A stretch of DNA of 33,861 nucleotides from Candidatus Bathyarchaeota archaeon (GTDB lineage Archaea; Thermoproteota; Bathyarchaeia; Bathyarchaeales; DTEX01): contig JAGTQF010000014.1 in assembly GCA_018396655.1 (NCBI GenBank), forward strand, positions 1 through 33,861, given 5' to 3'. The notes under the pieces were generated by a model. That model was not told the origin of the DNA. It searched no databases and saw only the letters and a program-made list of their open reading frames with translations. Positions 24,119 to 33,400 of this stretch are shown piece after piece. Numbering within the stretch: the stretch's first letter is position 1; each line of letters begins with the position of its first letter. The position numbers and the translations under genes are program-made.

Positions 24119-24358
24119 ATGCGTATTAGACATATCGCATCATTTTTCCACATAACAATCTCATTTATTGTTCTTTCAGCGAGAATGTTATGGATTTTAT
24201 TAATTTTAGAATGGAATATTTGGAAGGCTGAGAGGAGATTTAAAGAGCAGATTATCATGTATGGTGTATCAAAGGAGTCGGCTAAGAGAATAGGTACGGT
24301 CTATCGAAATCTCATGAAGAGGAGTGTTAGGGATATATTTAAGTTTTCTTTTAGGTGA
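24119..24358 (+). CDS. Small membrane-anchored protein of unknown function
   Basis: 79 residues from ATG 24119, which follows an in-frame stop directly. One hydrophobic helix (about 10-31, ITISFIVLSARMLWILLIL) precedes a basic amphipathic C-terminus (KAERRFKEQIIMYGVSKESAKRIG). That tail is similar in style to the preceding 94-residue protein. The stop lies seven bases before the ATG of the winged-helix gene, so the two are probably co-transcribed. Being short, it could be missed or mis-started; Met23 is another possible start. Confidence 0.6.
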   Translation: MRIRHIASFFHITISFIVLSARMLWILLILEWNIWKAERRFKEQIIMYGVSKESAKRIGTVYRNLMKRSVRDIFKFSFR

Positions 24359-24364
24359 GTTCTC

Positions 24365-24811
24365 ATGAGCGGAAACAGTGTATTAGAGGAGATAAGCCGT
24401 AAGCTCGATGCAATCCTAAACAAACTTAGTCTCCTAGAGCAGCTAGCCTTAGAGGACCCCAAATATGTGGGTTCGGCGGAAACGCTTAAGCTTACCAGGA
24501 TTTTCCTAAGCCTATATGGTGAACCCCTAAAGATATTAGCCCGGTTGAGAGCGGCTGAATCCTATATTCATCATGAATCCATAAGGAGGGATGAAATCGC
24601 AAGATATATAATTCAAGCTTTAGCCATAAGGGGGCCAATGAATATATCCTCCGTCACACGCGAAGTAAAATTAATGAGGGGAAAGGCTTCAAGAAGAATT
24701 ATCCGCGAACGACTGAAGAAACTTGAAAAAGCAAAGATAATTCGGCAGATAGAAGGAGCTGGAAGAACCTACAGTCTAGCAGAAACTCCAGAAACCGTAA
24801 GTTCGCCATAG
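24365..24811 (+). CDS. Winged-helix DNA-binding protein, probable regulator
   Basis: 148-residue protein. The N-terminal 30 residues form a likely coiled coil (VLEEISRKLDAILNKLSLLEQL) for dimerisation. A helical linker follows. The C-terminal part (about 75-140) reads as a winged helix: helices at RRDEIARYIIQALAIRGPMNISSVTREV, recognition-helix region RRIIRERLKKLEKAKIIR, and a wing QIEGAGRTYSLAE. The start is ATG 24365. It is the best local candidate for the factor that binds the TTGTGAYCA palindromes before this operon and the ABC operon; that link is inference from proximity. Confidence 0.8.
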   Translation: MSGNSVLEEISRKLDAILNKLSLLEQLALEDPKYVGSAETLKLTRIFLSLYGEPLKILARLRAAESYIHHESIRRDEIARYIIQALAIRGPMNISSVTREVKLMRGKASRRIIRERLKKLEKAKIIRQIEGAGRTYSLAETPETVSSP

Positions 24812-24818
24812 CCTCTCC

Positions 24819-24980
24819 TTGGTAGTGGTCTTAATTAGCGCGCTGGTTGCGTTAACATCAACCTTTTATCTCAGAGTGGATGCATGGATTCTGGAGATGG
24901 GAAATGTTAATGTTGAACGATTGAATAAAATTGAACGAAAACTTCATATATGTAGGCTGAAGAGAAACAGAAATATTTAA
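24819..24980 (+). CDS. Possible 53-residue single-span membrane protein
   Basis: An open frame of 54 codons from TTG 24819 (or GTG 24825) to TAA 24980. The product begins with a hydrophobic stretch (LVVVLISALVALTSTFYL) and ends with a charged tail (LNKIERKLHICRLKRNR). It starts eight bases after the winged-helix stop and ends 27 bases before the next gene, filling an otherwise empty gap. No convincing SD is visible, so translation would depend on coupling. It may be real or may be non-coding. Confidence 0.4.
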   Translation: MVVVLISALVALTSTFYLRVDAWILEMGNVNVERLNKIERKLHICRLKRNRNI

Positions 24981-25007
24981 AAGTTCTCTTTAAAGGAGAA
25001 GGGGCAT

Positions 25008-26234
25008 TTGGTTAAATATGGTCTGATGAAAATAAAAAGTCGATTGCACCCAATAGCATTATTCATTTACATAATGTTTTTCGTCATTTTACCACTTGGT
25101 GGAAGATATTGCTTTTCCTTATTTGGCGAGGATAGGGATGAAATTAAATTTTACGCGTTCAGCGACCCCTATTGTTTTGGTTGTATTGAGATCTTAAACT
25201 CTTTACCTAGTGATCCTGTTGTATATGATGTTAGAGTGAATAGTGACCGCTACATTAAGATAATCGGGATTACAAATTATACCGCCTTAAGTCTCCCTTT
25301 GATTGGTGTTATCAAAAATGGTAATTTAACGCTGATTGCATCGGGATATTTTTCACCTAATGAGTGGAAAAAGATTTTAGGCGTTAAGTATTGTGGAGTG
25401 CCCATTTACATATCAGGGAGCACAGAGCCAGTTAAAGTAATTAGAGATGAGAGTCTGATACACTCTCTCAATAACATTTTTGTTGGGAGTGAATATGAGA
25501 GCGATGGAGAAATTTTTTCTTCCGCGATACCAATAACTAATATTATAATAGCTGCTCTGCTTGACTCTTTTAATCCATGCGAGATTTACACATTAATTGT
25601 TTTGCTTTCTTTGGCTCTTTCCAAGGCTGAAAGAAGAGATGTTCTAAAAGTTGGCTTAGCGTTTTCTTTGGGTATCTTCATATCTTACTTTCTCTTGGGC
25701 TTTGGATTTATTAATTTTCTTGAGTTCATTATTGGCGCGCGTTATATTGTTGAAATTGTAGGAGTATCCGTAAGCTTACGAACAATCATAAACTTAATCT
25801 TTGGTTTTCTTGGGCTCTCTTTAGGATTGAGAGAAGCAATTAATAGCATGTTTAAAAAAAGTATCAAGCGTCTCCCAAGGGCGCTTTCTACAAAGTTATC
25901 TGCCCATTTAAGAAGAGCATTCTCCAACCCCTTAACCTCGCTTGTAATTGGTGTTTTAAGCGGCTTATTGTTGAGCCCATGTACATCTGGGCCCTATTTT
26001 ATAGCATTAGCTTTCATAACTAATATACAATATTCTTTTCTGAGGTTATTGTTGCTTTTCATTTATAACATGATCTTCATACTGCCAACAGTTGTTATAA
26101 CATTAGGTATTTACCTAAAATTTTCCACAAAGTCTATAAAAATTTTCTTACAGAATTATCAGAGAATCCTTAATCTGGTAATCGGGTTGCTGCTGATTTT
26201 TTTAAGCACTCACCTTTTAATAGTTCAGACATAA
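25008..26234 (+). CDS. Thioredoxin-like / CcdA-like fused membrane thiol-redox protein
   Basis: 408 residues. After an N-terminal anchor (about 15-32) comes an extracytoplasmic thioredoxin-like region with CFGC (C56, C59) and a likely cis-Pro (SLPLIG, P98). The second half is a membrane domain like CcdA/DsbD, with its two hallmark cysteines in FNPCE (C191) and LSPCTSGP (C325). CcdA proteins carry electrons across the membrane to thiol proteins outside. Here donor core and acceptor-type domain are on one chain, in the reverse order to DsbD's C-terminal thioredoxin. TTG 25008 follows GGAGAAGGGG. No cytochrome c genes are nearby, so extracytoplasmic disulfide handling is the broader role. Confidence 0.82.
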   Translation: MVKYGLMKIKSRLHPIALFIYIMFFVILPLGGRYCFSLFGEDRDEIKFYAFSDPYCFGCIEILNSLPSDPVVYDVRVNSDRYIKIIGITNYTALSLPLIGVIKNGNLTLIASGYFSPNEWKKILGVKYCGVPIYISGSTEPVKVIRDESLIHSLNNIFVGSEYESDGEIFSSAIPITNIIIAALLDSFNPCEIYTLIVLLSLALSKAERRDVLKVGLAFSLGIFISYFLLGFGFINFLEFIIGARYIVEIVGVSVSLRTIINLIFGFLGLSLGLREAINSMFKKSIKRLPRALSTKLSAHLRRAFSNPLTSLVIGVLSGLLLSPCTSGPYFIALAFITNIQYSFLRLLLLFIYNMIFILPTVVITLGIYLKFSTKSIKIFLQNYQRILNLVIGLLLIFLSTHLLIVQT

Positions 26235-26251
26235 GATTTTCCTCCTCTTTA

Positions 26252-26271
26252 AGGCTATCTCATGATAGCTT
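26252..26271 (+). repeat. Hairpin after the CcdA-like gene
   Basis: Arms AGGCTATC (26252-26259) and GATAGCTT (26264-26271) pair over eight bases (one G-U) with loop TCAT, 18 bases past the stop. No U-run follows, so it may be an RNA 3'-end structure or a protein-binding site. Confidence 0.4.
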
Positions 26272-26282
26272 AAACAAGCTTT

Positions 26283-26312
26283 CACCTGATAGGTGGAAAA
26301 AGTTTAAATATT
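26283..26312 (+). promoter_or_regulatory. Promoter of the OPT-like operon with adjacent small palindrome
   Basis: TATA-like TTTAAATATT at 26303-26312 lies about 25 bases before the expected transcription start, giving a short leader that contains a run of seven G. Directly upstream, CACCT (26283-26287) and AGGTG (26291-26295) form a palindrome where a regulator or BRE-overlapping factor could bind. Confidence 0.45.
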
Positions 26313-26357
26313 CAAATATTGGTTACCTTATTTTTCAGTAAATGGGGGGGATGATTT

Positions 26358-28400
26358 ATGGAAAAATTGAAAGCGAGAATATCGCTGATTGAAATGATGT
26401 CTTTAGTGCTATTGAGCTGGGGCATTTTTGTCATGAGTTATCTCATTAGAGCTTTTTCAGGGGCAAAATACTGGGTTGTTACTGGCAGCATTTTTCCTTA
26501 TATCTACATTCTGCTCTTGCTGGGCTTCCTAGGAAAGCGTGGCCTTAGAATCAGTAAAGAATTCGCAGTTTCTCTAGTATTTGTCTTGGCGTTATTTACG
26601 GGGAAAGCCTTTCTTTTCGCAGGTTCTCCGGATGTAAACTTCCTAAATATCGTGGCTGGAACATATAGTAGCGTTATTGTCTCTTGGTTTTATCCGACAT
26701 GGGCGAGGGAATATGTAAGCAAGTTCCTTCCTTCATGGCTTGTTCCTCAGGTTGAGTCTGCAGTATTAGCCTATTATCAAGGAGGTGCTAATCCAGACTG
26801 GTCCGTCTTTGCAGCTCCAATAATCTCGTGGACACTTGTACTAATATCTGTGATTTTTGTAACATGGCCGATGATATTTTTAATTCTAGGCCCACATTGG
26901 TTTGAGATTGAGAGACTTCAATTTCCCATGAGCGTACCAGCCATATACATCACAAATGAAGTTTTTCCATCGGAAGAAGAGAATAATTGGCTCTCAATAA
27001 TCGATTTCAAAAGGGCAAGAGTAAAGGCCTTCTGGGCAGCATTTACAATAGGATTAATACTAAATTTGCCATTTATTCTGTCCCAAGTTTTACCAGAAGT
27101 TCCGCTCGGGGGAATAATAGGTGGAGGTTATGGAACATATCCGGTGTCGCTTTATCAGTATGTCAGAGACTGGTTGCCATCCTCCCATATGGACGGACAA
27201 TTAGTGCTTTATCTTGCTTTGCTCTATGCACTTCTACCTCTAGACCTCTCAATTTCAATCGCCATAACAGGTATGTTCTTTGGCCTTGTTTACAGGCCGC
27301 TAGTTGTGAGAATGGGCATAGTTTCAGGTGTTGATCCAGGACAAGTTTGGCCAATTCCGCATCTGGAGTTTCGTGTTGGCGCCTATATTGGACTTGGCTT
27401 AATAGCACTATGGGTTACTAGAGAGAGATGGATTAAAGCATTCAAATCTCTTAAAAAAGATTTTGATGTTGATGGTTTCTCGATGAAAATTGGTCTTTTA
27501 CTCATGTTGGCCGGAACAATACTTCTTGTAGGAATCTTCACAGTAGCTGGCGGAAATTTAGGCATGATGCTCATCTGGTTTATTATCTTTACAATAATAA
27601 ATATTGGATGCGCCTACATTTGGGCTAATTCAATATGGCTTGGTGGAGACTGCCATGGTTATATGAGTTGGCGGCTAGGCCACTACATAGGATCTTCAAT
27701 TAATGTATGGTCCGCTGCGGCTCCTCAAGAAAATAGCGCATTAGCCATTTATGGACTTGCATGTGGAACAATGGGCACGTGCGCTGGTGCCTATCAATCG
27801 AATAGCTTTATCGCGCAACCGCTTGTTTCAATCGCGTACGGTTATGCAAAAGCAACAGGGTCGGATATGAGAAAAGTGCTAATATATACGCTAATAACAT
27901 GTGTAACATTAGTTCCTTTTGCGCTAGTGGTTAACACTTACGTAAACTGTCATGTTGGAATATTAAATACCAGCGAGTCCTCAATGGACGTTTATTATTG
28001 GGGTGTTATGTCAATGACCTTTGATACTGGCGTTAGAAGGTTAACTTATGCTACAGGTAGATTGCCCTTCGGAGAATATTGGGGTGCCACGATTATATCG
28101 GCTGCTATTGTAATTGTAGTCTACTGGTTACGTTCAATATTCCCATGGTTCTTTCTGCATCCAGTAGGCATAGCTATCGGGTTTGCTGGATCTGGAGGCT
28201 GGAACCATTGGTTAAACATGGTAATTGGCATATCAACCAGAATTTTGCTCAATAAAACTTTAGGCCCAAAAAGAACAATGGATTATCTCGTTCCAATTCT
28301 TTCAGGACTTGCAGTTGGTCTTGGCTCACTATATCTGATAGTTGGGCTATTTGTCGCGTCCACAATTTCTATTCCAAACCTACTAATGCTCTGGAAATGA
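26358..28400 (+). CDS. OPT-like polytopic membrane transporter (DUF6785/DUF6784 type)
   Basis: 680-residue integral membrane protein with about 14-16 hydrophobic segments. The phrase HWFEIERLQFPMSVP near residue 180 and the end block HPVGIAIGFAGSGGWNHWL with GPKRTMDYLVP match, from memory, the DUF6785/DUF6784 proteins that resemble oligopeptide (OPT) transporters. OPT relatives import peptides or metal chelates with protons. The central part has cysteine-containing helices (LACGTMGTCAGAYQSN) that could line a path. ATG 26358 is preceded by GGGGGGGATGATTT. It is the first gene of a three-gene set with a second paralogue and a giant surface protein, so a peptide-related substrate is plausible but unproven. 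Confidence 0.75.
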   Translation: MEKLKARISLIEMMSLVLLSWGIFVMSYLIRAFSGAKYWVVTGSIFPYIYILLLLGFLGKRGLRISKEFAVSLVFVLALFTGKAFLFAGSPDVNFLNIVAGTYSSVIVSWFYPTWAREYVSKFLPSWLVPQVESAVLAYYQGGANPDWSVFAAPIISWTLVLISVIFVTWPMIFLILGPHWFEIERLQFPMSVPAIYITNEVFPSEEENNWLSIIDFKRARVKAFWAAFTIGLILNLPFILSQVLPEVPLGGIIGGGYGTYPVSLYQYVRDWLPSSHMDGQLVLYLALLYALLPLDLSISIAITGMFFGLVYRPLVVRMGIVSGVDPGQVWPIPHLEFRVGAYIGLGLIALWVTRERWIKAFKSLKKDFDVDGFSMKIGLLLMLAGTILLVGIFTVAGGNLGMMLIWFIIFTIINIGCAYIWANSIWLGGDCHGYMSWRLGHYIGSSINVWSAAAPQENSALAIYGLACGTMGTCAGAYQSNSFIAQPLVSIAYGYAKATGSDMRKVLIYTLITCVTLVPFALVVNTYVNCHVGILNTSESSMDVYYWGVMSMTFDTGVRRLTYATGRLPFGEYWGATIISAAIVIVVYWLRSIFPWFFLHPVGIAIGFAGSGGWNHWLNMVIGISTRILLNKTLGPKRTMDYLVPILSGLAVGLGSLYLIVGLFVASTISIPNLLMLWK

Positions 28401-28526
28401 AAATGAACTTAATATTCCTTAATTATTTTTAGTCAAAAACTTTACGTTAATCTCAGCCATTAAATTTGGTGAGCTAATTATTCCTTAATAAAATGTAATT
28501 TTAAGACTTACGTTTTTATCGTAAAA

Positions 28527-28537
28527 TTTATATATTA
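28527..28537 (+). promoter_or_regulatory. TATA box of the second OPT-like gene
   Basis: TTTATATATTA lies 27-37 bases before ATG 28564, implying a leaderless mRNA. Directly upstream, TTACG (28508-28512) and CGTAA (28520-28524) form an inverted repeat, and TTACG recurs at 28442-28446. Confidence 0.5.
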
Positions 28538-28563
28538 TTCTTTCTATTTCTCATAAAATCATT

Positions 28564-30474
28564 ATGCTAAATAAATTAAATCTTAAATCGAGTTTAACTT
28601 GGCGAACATGGCTTGCCATGATAGCCTCTACTTTTCTCTTTATTCCAATAAATATTTATTCTTACTTTATAACGGGAGTTATTCAAGGTTCTATTGCCAT
28701 TTTCTTCATAACATTAGTGTTTTCAGAAATAGCACGTATTACAGGATCTAGTTTTTCAAGACAAGAGGTTCTACTTTTATATTATGCAGCAGCATGGGGG
28801 AGTTCCGCGCTGCCAATCTATTACAACATAATTTATCGCTCTTTCTTAGTTAACTCACCACTATCAAAAACTTATGTTATAGGCGATAAACCTCTCATTA
28901 AGTATATTCCAGCATGGTTAGCTCCGCCACCAGAATCTTATACTCTTCGCTCGCTTTTCCAGCCTGTTTTTGTTGTTCCGCTACTCGTATGGTTTATATG
29001 GAGCGTTATCCTCTTAGCATTAACTATATCTCTTTCGCTTTTATGCGCCAATATTTATGTTGAGAGACTTGATTATCCTTTTCCCTATGTTGTGGTGGAA
29101 ACGTCATTAGCAACTTTTATAGCTGAGCGTCCAAAAGGATATATGAAATACTTTATTCCATCTTTTGTTGTTGGAATTATTTTTGGCACATTAGCGTATC
29201 TTCCATTTTCATTTGAAAGTAGATTAATACCTATTCCTTACATTGACCTAACACCAATTACAGAAGAACTCTTGCCTGGGGCGGTGATAGGCGTAACTAC
29301 CATACTTTCGTCCTATTTTGGAGGTTTAATCGTGCCCTTTAACCACGCGATATTAATGCTTCTCTCGTCCATTATAGTGTGGGTTGTGCTTAATTCTCTC
29401 TTTATCACTAGATTTTCAACATTGTTTCCCGAATGGGCTAAAGAATACGCGAAAGGAATGGGCTTAATAGCGGTTTATAATAGATCGTATCTTAGAGTAT
29501 GGTTTGCCCCTCAAATAGGCTTTATGCTAGCTTCCATAATCTTTCTCCTAATCTTCAAAATTAGACATGTTCTTACAAGCGTTTTTAGAGAGATACTTTT
29601 TCCATCAAGTGTTAAGCGGAGAGTGATAGCTGGATTACCATCTTTACGTTTGGTTCTCTTCTTATGGCTTTTATTTGCTTTTGTCTCAGCAATTTTCTTT
29701 CATATTCTTGTTCCAGAAGTAAACATACTTATACCGTTGGCTTACGTCTTCTTAGTTGGATTTTTTGTTGCAATACTTGGAACAGCCGTTCGTGGTGAAA
29801 CAGGTTTTTCCATTATAGGTCTTCCAGGATTAACCTGGGCTACTCTTATGTATTTTTCGCCATATCAGGGGTATGCTGGTTTCGTTTTTCAGCCGCCTAC
29901 TATAGATGGTGATGGCCCGCCTAGTTTCTCACAACAAGTTAAAGCTGCTTCAATTACTGGTATAAAACCTAGAGACCTGTTAGTGATATGGATTGTTGGA
30001 TATTTTTTGTCTCAGTTATCAGGCTTAATAGCATTGGATTTCTTCTGGAGAATTGCTCCTATACCATCTTCAGCTTATCCATTTACAGTCTATAATTCCT
30101 TAAATACAGCACACTTAGAAGCAATGATCGTTTCTAGGCAAATTGATGTGTCATTGTCTAAAATCTTCCTTCCATCCATCATTCTCCTTTTTATTCTTTC
30201 AGCTGGCACATTTATATCAAAATTATCGGCCATATCTTTTCCATTTCTCGGTTTAATAGCTGGTTTATACCTCCCGCCATATTCCGTCATATCGCTATTT
30301 ACAGGTTCTTTAATAAGCAAATATATAGCACCCAGATTTTTAGGCGGATTTGAAAACTGGAGAAAAATAATAGGCTACGTAACATCTGGCGAACTTTCCG
30401 GAGAGGGCTTAATATTGATGCTTAGTGTAACAATTTCATTAATGCGCAGGTCAGCGTGGTTATGGCCATGGTAG
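28564..30474 (+). CDS. Second OPT-like polytopic membrane transporter
   Basis: 636-residue membrane protein related to its upstream neighbour. It has the equivalent motif VERLDYPFPYVVVE near residue 170 and an OPT-like C-terminus (GLYLPPYSVISLFTGSLIS, APRFLGG, SGELSGEGLILML, ending in MRRSAWLWPW). The long loop around VPEVNILIPL and the segment FQPPTIDGDGPPSFSQQ are likely outside or substrate-facing. The two proteins differ clearly in sequence, so this is an old duplication, and they may form a heteromer. Codon use is markedly AT-rich. Its end overlaps the start of the giant downstream gene, indicating co-expression. Confidence 0.74.
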   Translation: MLNKLNLKSSLTWRTWLAMIASTFLFIPINIYSYFITGVIQGSIAIFFITLVFSEIARITGSSFSRQEVLLLYYAAAWGSSALPIYYNIIYRSFLVNSPLSKTYVIGDKPLIKYIPAWLAPPPESYTLRSLFQPVFVVPLLVWFIWSVILLALTISLSLLCANIYVERLDYPFPYVVVETSLATFIAERPKGYMKYFIPSFVVGIIFGTLAYLPFSFESRLIPIPYIDLTPITEELLPGAVIGVTTILSSYFGGLIVPFNHAILMLLSSIIVWVVLNSLFITRFSTLFPEWAKEYAKGMGLIAVYNRSYLRVWFAPQIGFMLASIIFLLIFKIRHVLTSVFREILFPSSVKRRVIAGLPSLRLVLFLWLLFAFVSAIFFHILVPEVNILIPLAYVFLVGFFVAILGTAVRGETGFSIIGLPGLTWATLMYFSPYQGYAGFVFQPPTIDGDGPPSFSQQVKAASITGIKPRDLLVIWIVGYFLSQLSGLIALDFFWRIAPIPSSAYPFTVYNSLNTAHLEAMIVSRQIDVSLSKIFLPSIILLFILSAGTFISKLSAISFPFLGLIAGLYLPPYSVISLFTGSLISKYIAPRFLGGFENWRKIIGYVTSGELSGEGLILMLSVTISLMRRSAWLWPW

Positions 30475-33400
30475 AAATCACAGCGAAATCTAATAAGATC
30501 AATTATAAAATCGTCCGGTTAATCAGTGGAATCTTGCTAATAATATTGCTTCTTGATACAAAAGTTTGCGTAAACTCTTTTTTCCAGAGTTTTTCTTTCT
30601 CCCATCTTTTTCATGTAGAAACAATAATAAATAGTTTAGATGTTGCGAGAATAATGGCTCATGTAAATCTATTCTCATCATTCGGATCAAGAGTTACAGG
30701 ATATGAGGGTTGCGATCTAGCGGCGAAGTATATAGAAAGTTTCTTTAGAAACTTAAGTCTTATTGTCATGATAAATGAATATTCAATTCCAATACCATTG
30801 GATCGCGGCGGTTTAGTAAAAATAGATCACGGATCACACTTAAATTCAAGCTACAAAATTTATCAATTATGGCCTAATGGCGGCCTATCATGTTTTTCGG
30901 GAACGATTTCCGGCAGAATTGTGTATGGCGGAAAAGGGTCGCTTGAAGAATTAAATGGGCTCGATATTAAAGATTCAATTGTTCTTCTGGATTTTAATTC
31001 CGGAAAGAACTGGTTGAATGCTGCTAAACTTGGAGCAAAAGCTGTAATTTTTGTTGAGCCTTCCTATACCACAAAGTATGAAGCATTAAGCAAGAGCTGC
31101 TTAGGCCCGTTCAGTTTCCCACGGTTTTACGTTACAAGAGACGTTGGAATTATTCTCAAAGATATAGCCGACTCAAATGGTGTACTATCTATTAGCGCTA
31201 GTATGAAATGGGAAGAGGTAAAAGCCAGAAATATTATTGGAATCTTACCTGGAGAGAGTGCTGAGGATGTTCTCATAATATCCGCTCACTATGATTCTTG
31301 GAGTATTGTTCCAGCGATTTCTCGTGCATCAGAAGATTCCCTAGGAATCTCAATACTCTTAGAAATTGCCCGGCTTCTCGCCAATAATAGACATAAGCAA
31401 ACAATATGGTTTGTTGCTTATTCTGGACACTGGCAAGGAAACGCTGGAGCTGTAAATTTTGTTGAAAGTATCCTTTTAAACTCGACGAGAAAAGAAAAAT
31501 ACTGGCTTCAAATAGGAATCGATATTTCAAGCGAATCATACTTGATGGATTGTTTATACGTGAGTTCCATATATGGATCTATGGAGCCCAGCACTGGGTG
31601 GAGTGTTGGTACTAGAGGAACAATTTTCGCCTTAACGTCAACCTATATTGCGCGTTTAGGGTGGATCAAGAGACATTTTGAGAGTCTATTAAATGTCCCT
31701 GTTGAAAGCATGAATGTAAAAGAATATTTTCCAGCGGGTGTCACGAAACTAATTGACCTAATTAATTTTGGGCTAACGTATGAATCGAGATTCGGCTCTC
31801 AAATAGACTTTTACATGCTGGATACTGAACCATCATTATTAGCATCATGTATGGCTATAACTTTAAGAACGCAATATGCGAGAAGAATGACATGGCTGAC
31901 CCCTCTAGATCAAAGTATCAGATGGAATCATATATTGCCTCAGGCGGTCGTGATTGCAGCATTAATATACGGTCTTGCAAATGAAGATTTCGAGCAAAAT
32001 CCACCGTACGACTATAGTATTGCTTCTCCTCGAAGATGGAATACGCTGGGCACAGGACTTAGTGTTTTTGGCTTTTCAACTTTAAGAGGAAAAACTGTTG
32101 AATTTAGTGATTCTACAGGATGGTATGAACCACTTTCAAGGGCTCTTGTAAGGCTTCAAATATATGAAAGTCAGGCTGAAAACGCATGGCCTTTTGCTTT
32201 TAGATACACATTTAGTGATGAAAATGGAAGTTTCGTTTTTCATGGATTAGTCCCATATACTACTTGGCATACGGATGCTTGGAAATTTGATGATAATGGA
32301 GAGATAACGCATGTAGTAGACCGGGGATTTTATGGTACTGCAGAGGGAGTGGTTGGTGGGCTTCGAACAGATATTTATCCCATAAGCGTAAACTCCAGCG
32401 CGATTATACCTCTCTTTAAGTGCAGGCAGGTAACCTTGTTTGATATTATAAATAATGTTGAGACAGTAGGGTTGATTATACGGGATTACAGAAACCCAAA
32501 TCATAATTACCTGAATTCTTTTATGGTTTCTCTGGGCTCTTTTGCGGCTCTTGGCGGTGGGAGAGGAGCTTATGGTTTCGGTCTTGGTATTTTTTCAGTA
32601 TATTCAAAGTCTCCTCCAGTTTTCCTCGGATCCTATGTAGCTGCTGATGGAGTGATAAGTATATTTGTTAGGGAAGGAGAGAGACTGATCTTTACTTTTA
32701 ATCCTAATCCTCAGAAATACTCCTGGCCCACGATAGTTTTAACCAATAGCTCATTGGATAATCCTGAAGGAAATGGTTTTCTGATATCTAATAGCTTGGC
32801 GATTCCAGCAACTCTGTTTCAGGCAGCTCTGGATATGTATAGGATGGTCTCTCATAGATATAACAATCTTGCAAAATTTAATATACGAATAAGATTTGCG
32901 GAGCAGATGCTTGAAAAGGCTCTGTCGTATTTAGAAGATGCGAATAAATCATACTTAAAAAAGAATTATTCCGCTCTTTACGCATGTTCTTACTTATCAA
33001 TTCAATGCTCTTATAACGCTTATGCTTTCGTTGTCATGCCCTCTTATCGCGAAACTTCGTTTTCACTCAGCTTCTTCTCTATCTTAATAATAGCCTTTTC
33101 TATTTTTCTAGAGAAACTTGTTTTTGGGTGGAGATCCATTAAGCGCTTTACCGTAATATTTCTCTTAATGATCACGTTCTTCACCACATACGCGTTTGTT
33201 CACCCAGCTCTTTTAATAATGATGAATTCTATTATGGCGGTTGTAAGCGTTGGCATTCTTCTTCTTCTTTTCTTAGTTATCTCGATATTTACGTTTGAAA
33301 TACGTGGTCTTTTAAGATCCATAAGCGTAAAATTGCTTGGTGAGCATACTTTTGAAAAAGCTGGAGCGATACCAATATATGTGCATGCCATAAGCTATTC

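Noticed and set aside
31273-31539. Minus-strand frames of 60-90 codons at 31.3, 32.2 and 33.2 kb
   Set aside because: All lie antisense within the continuous plus-strand giant frame, which has consistent domain content from end to end.
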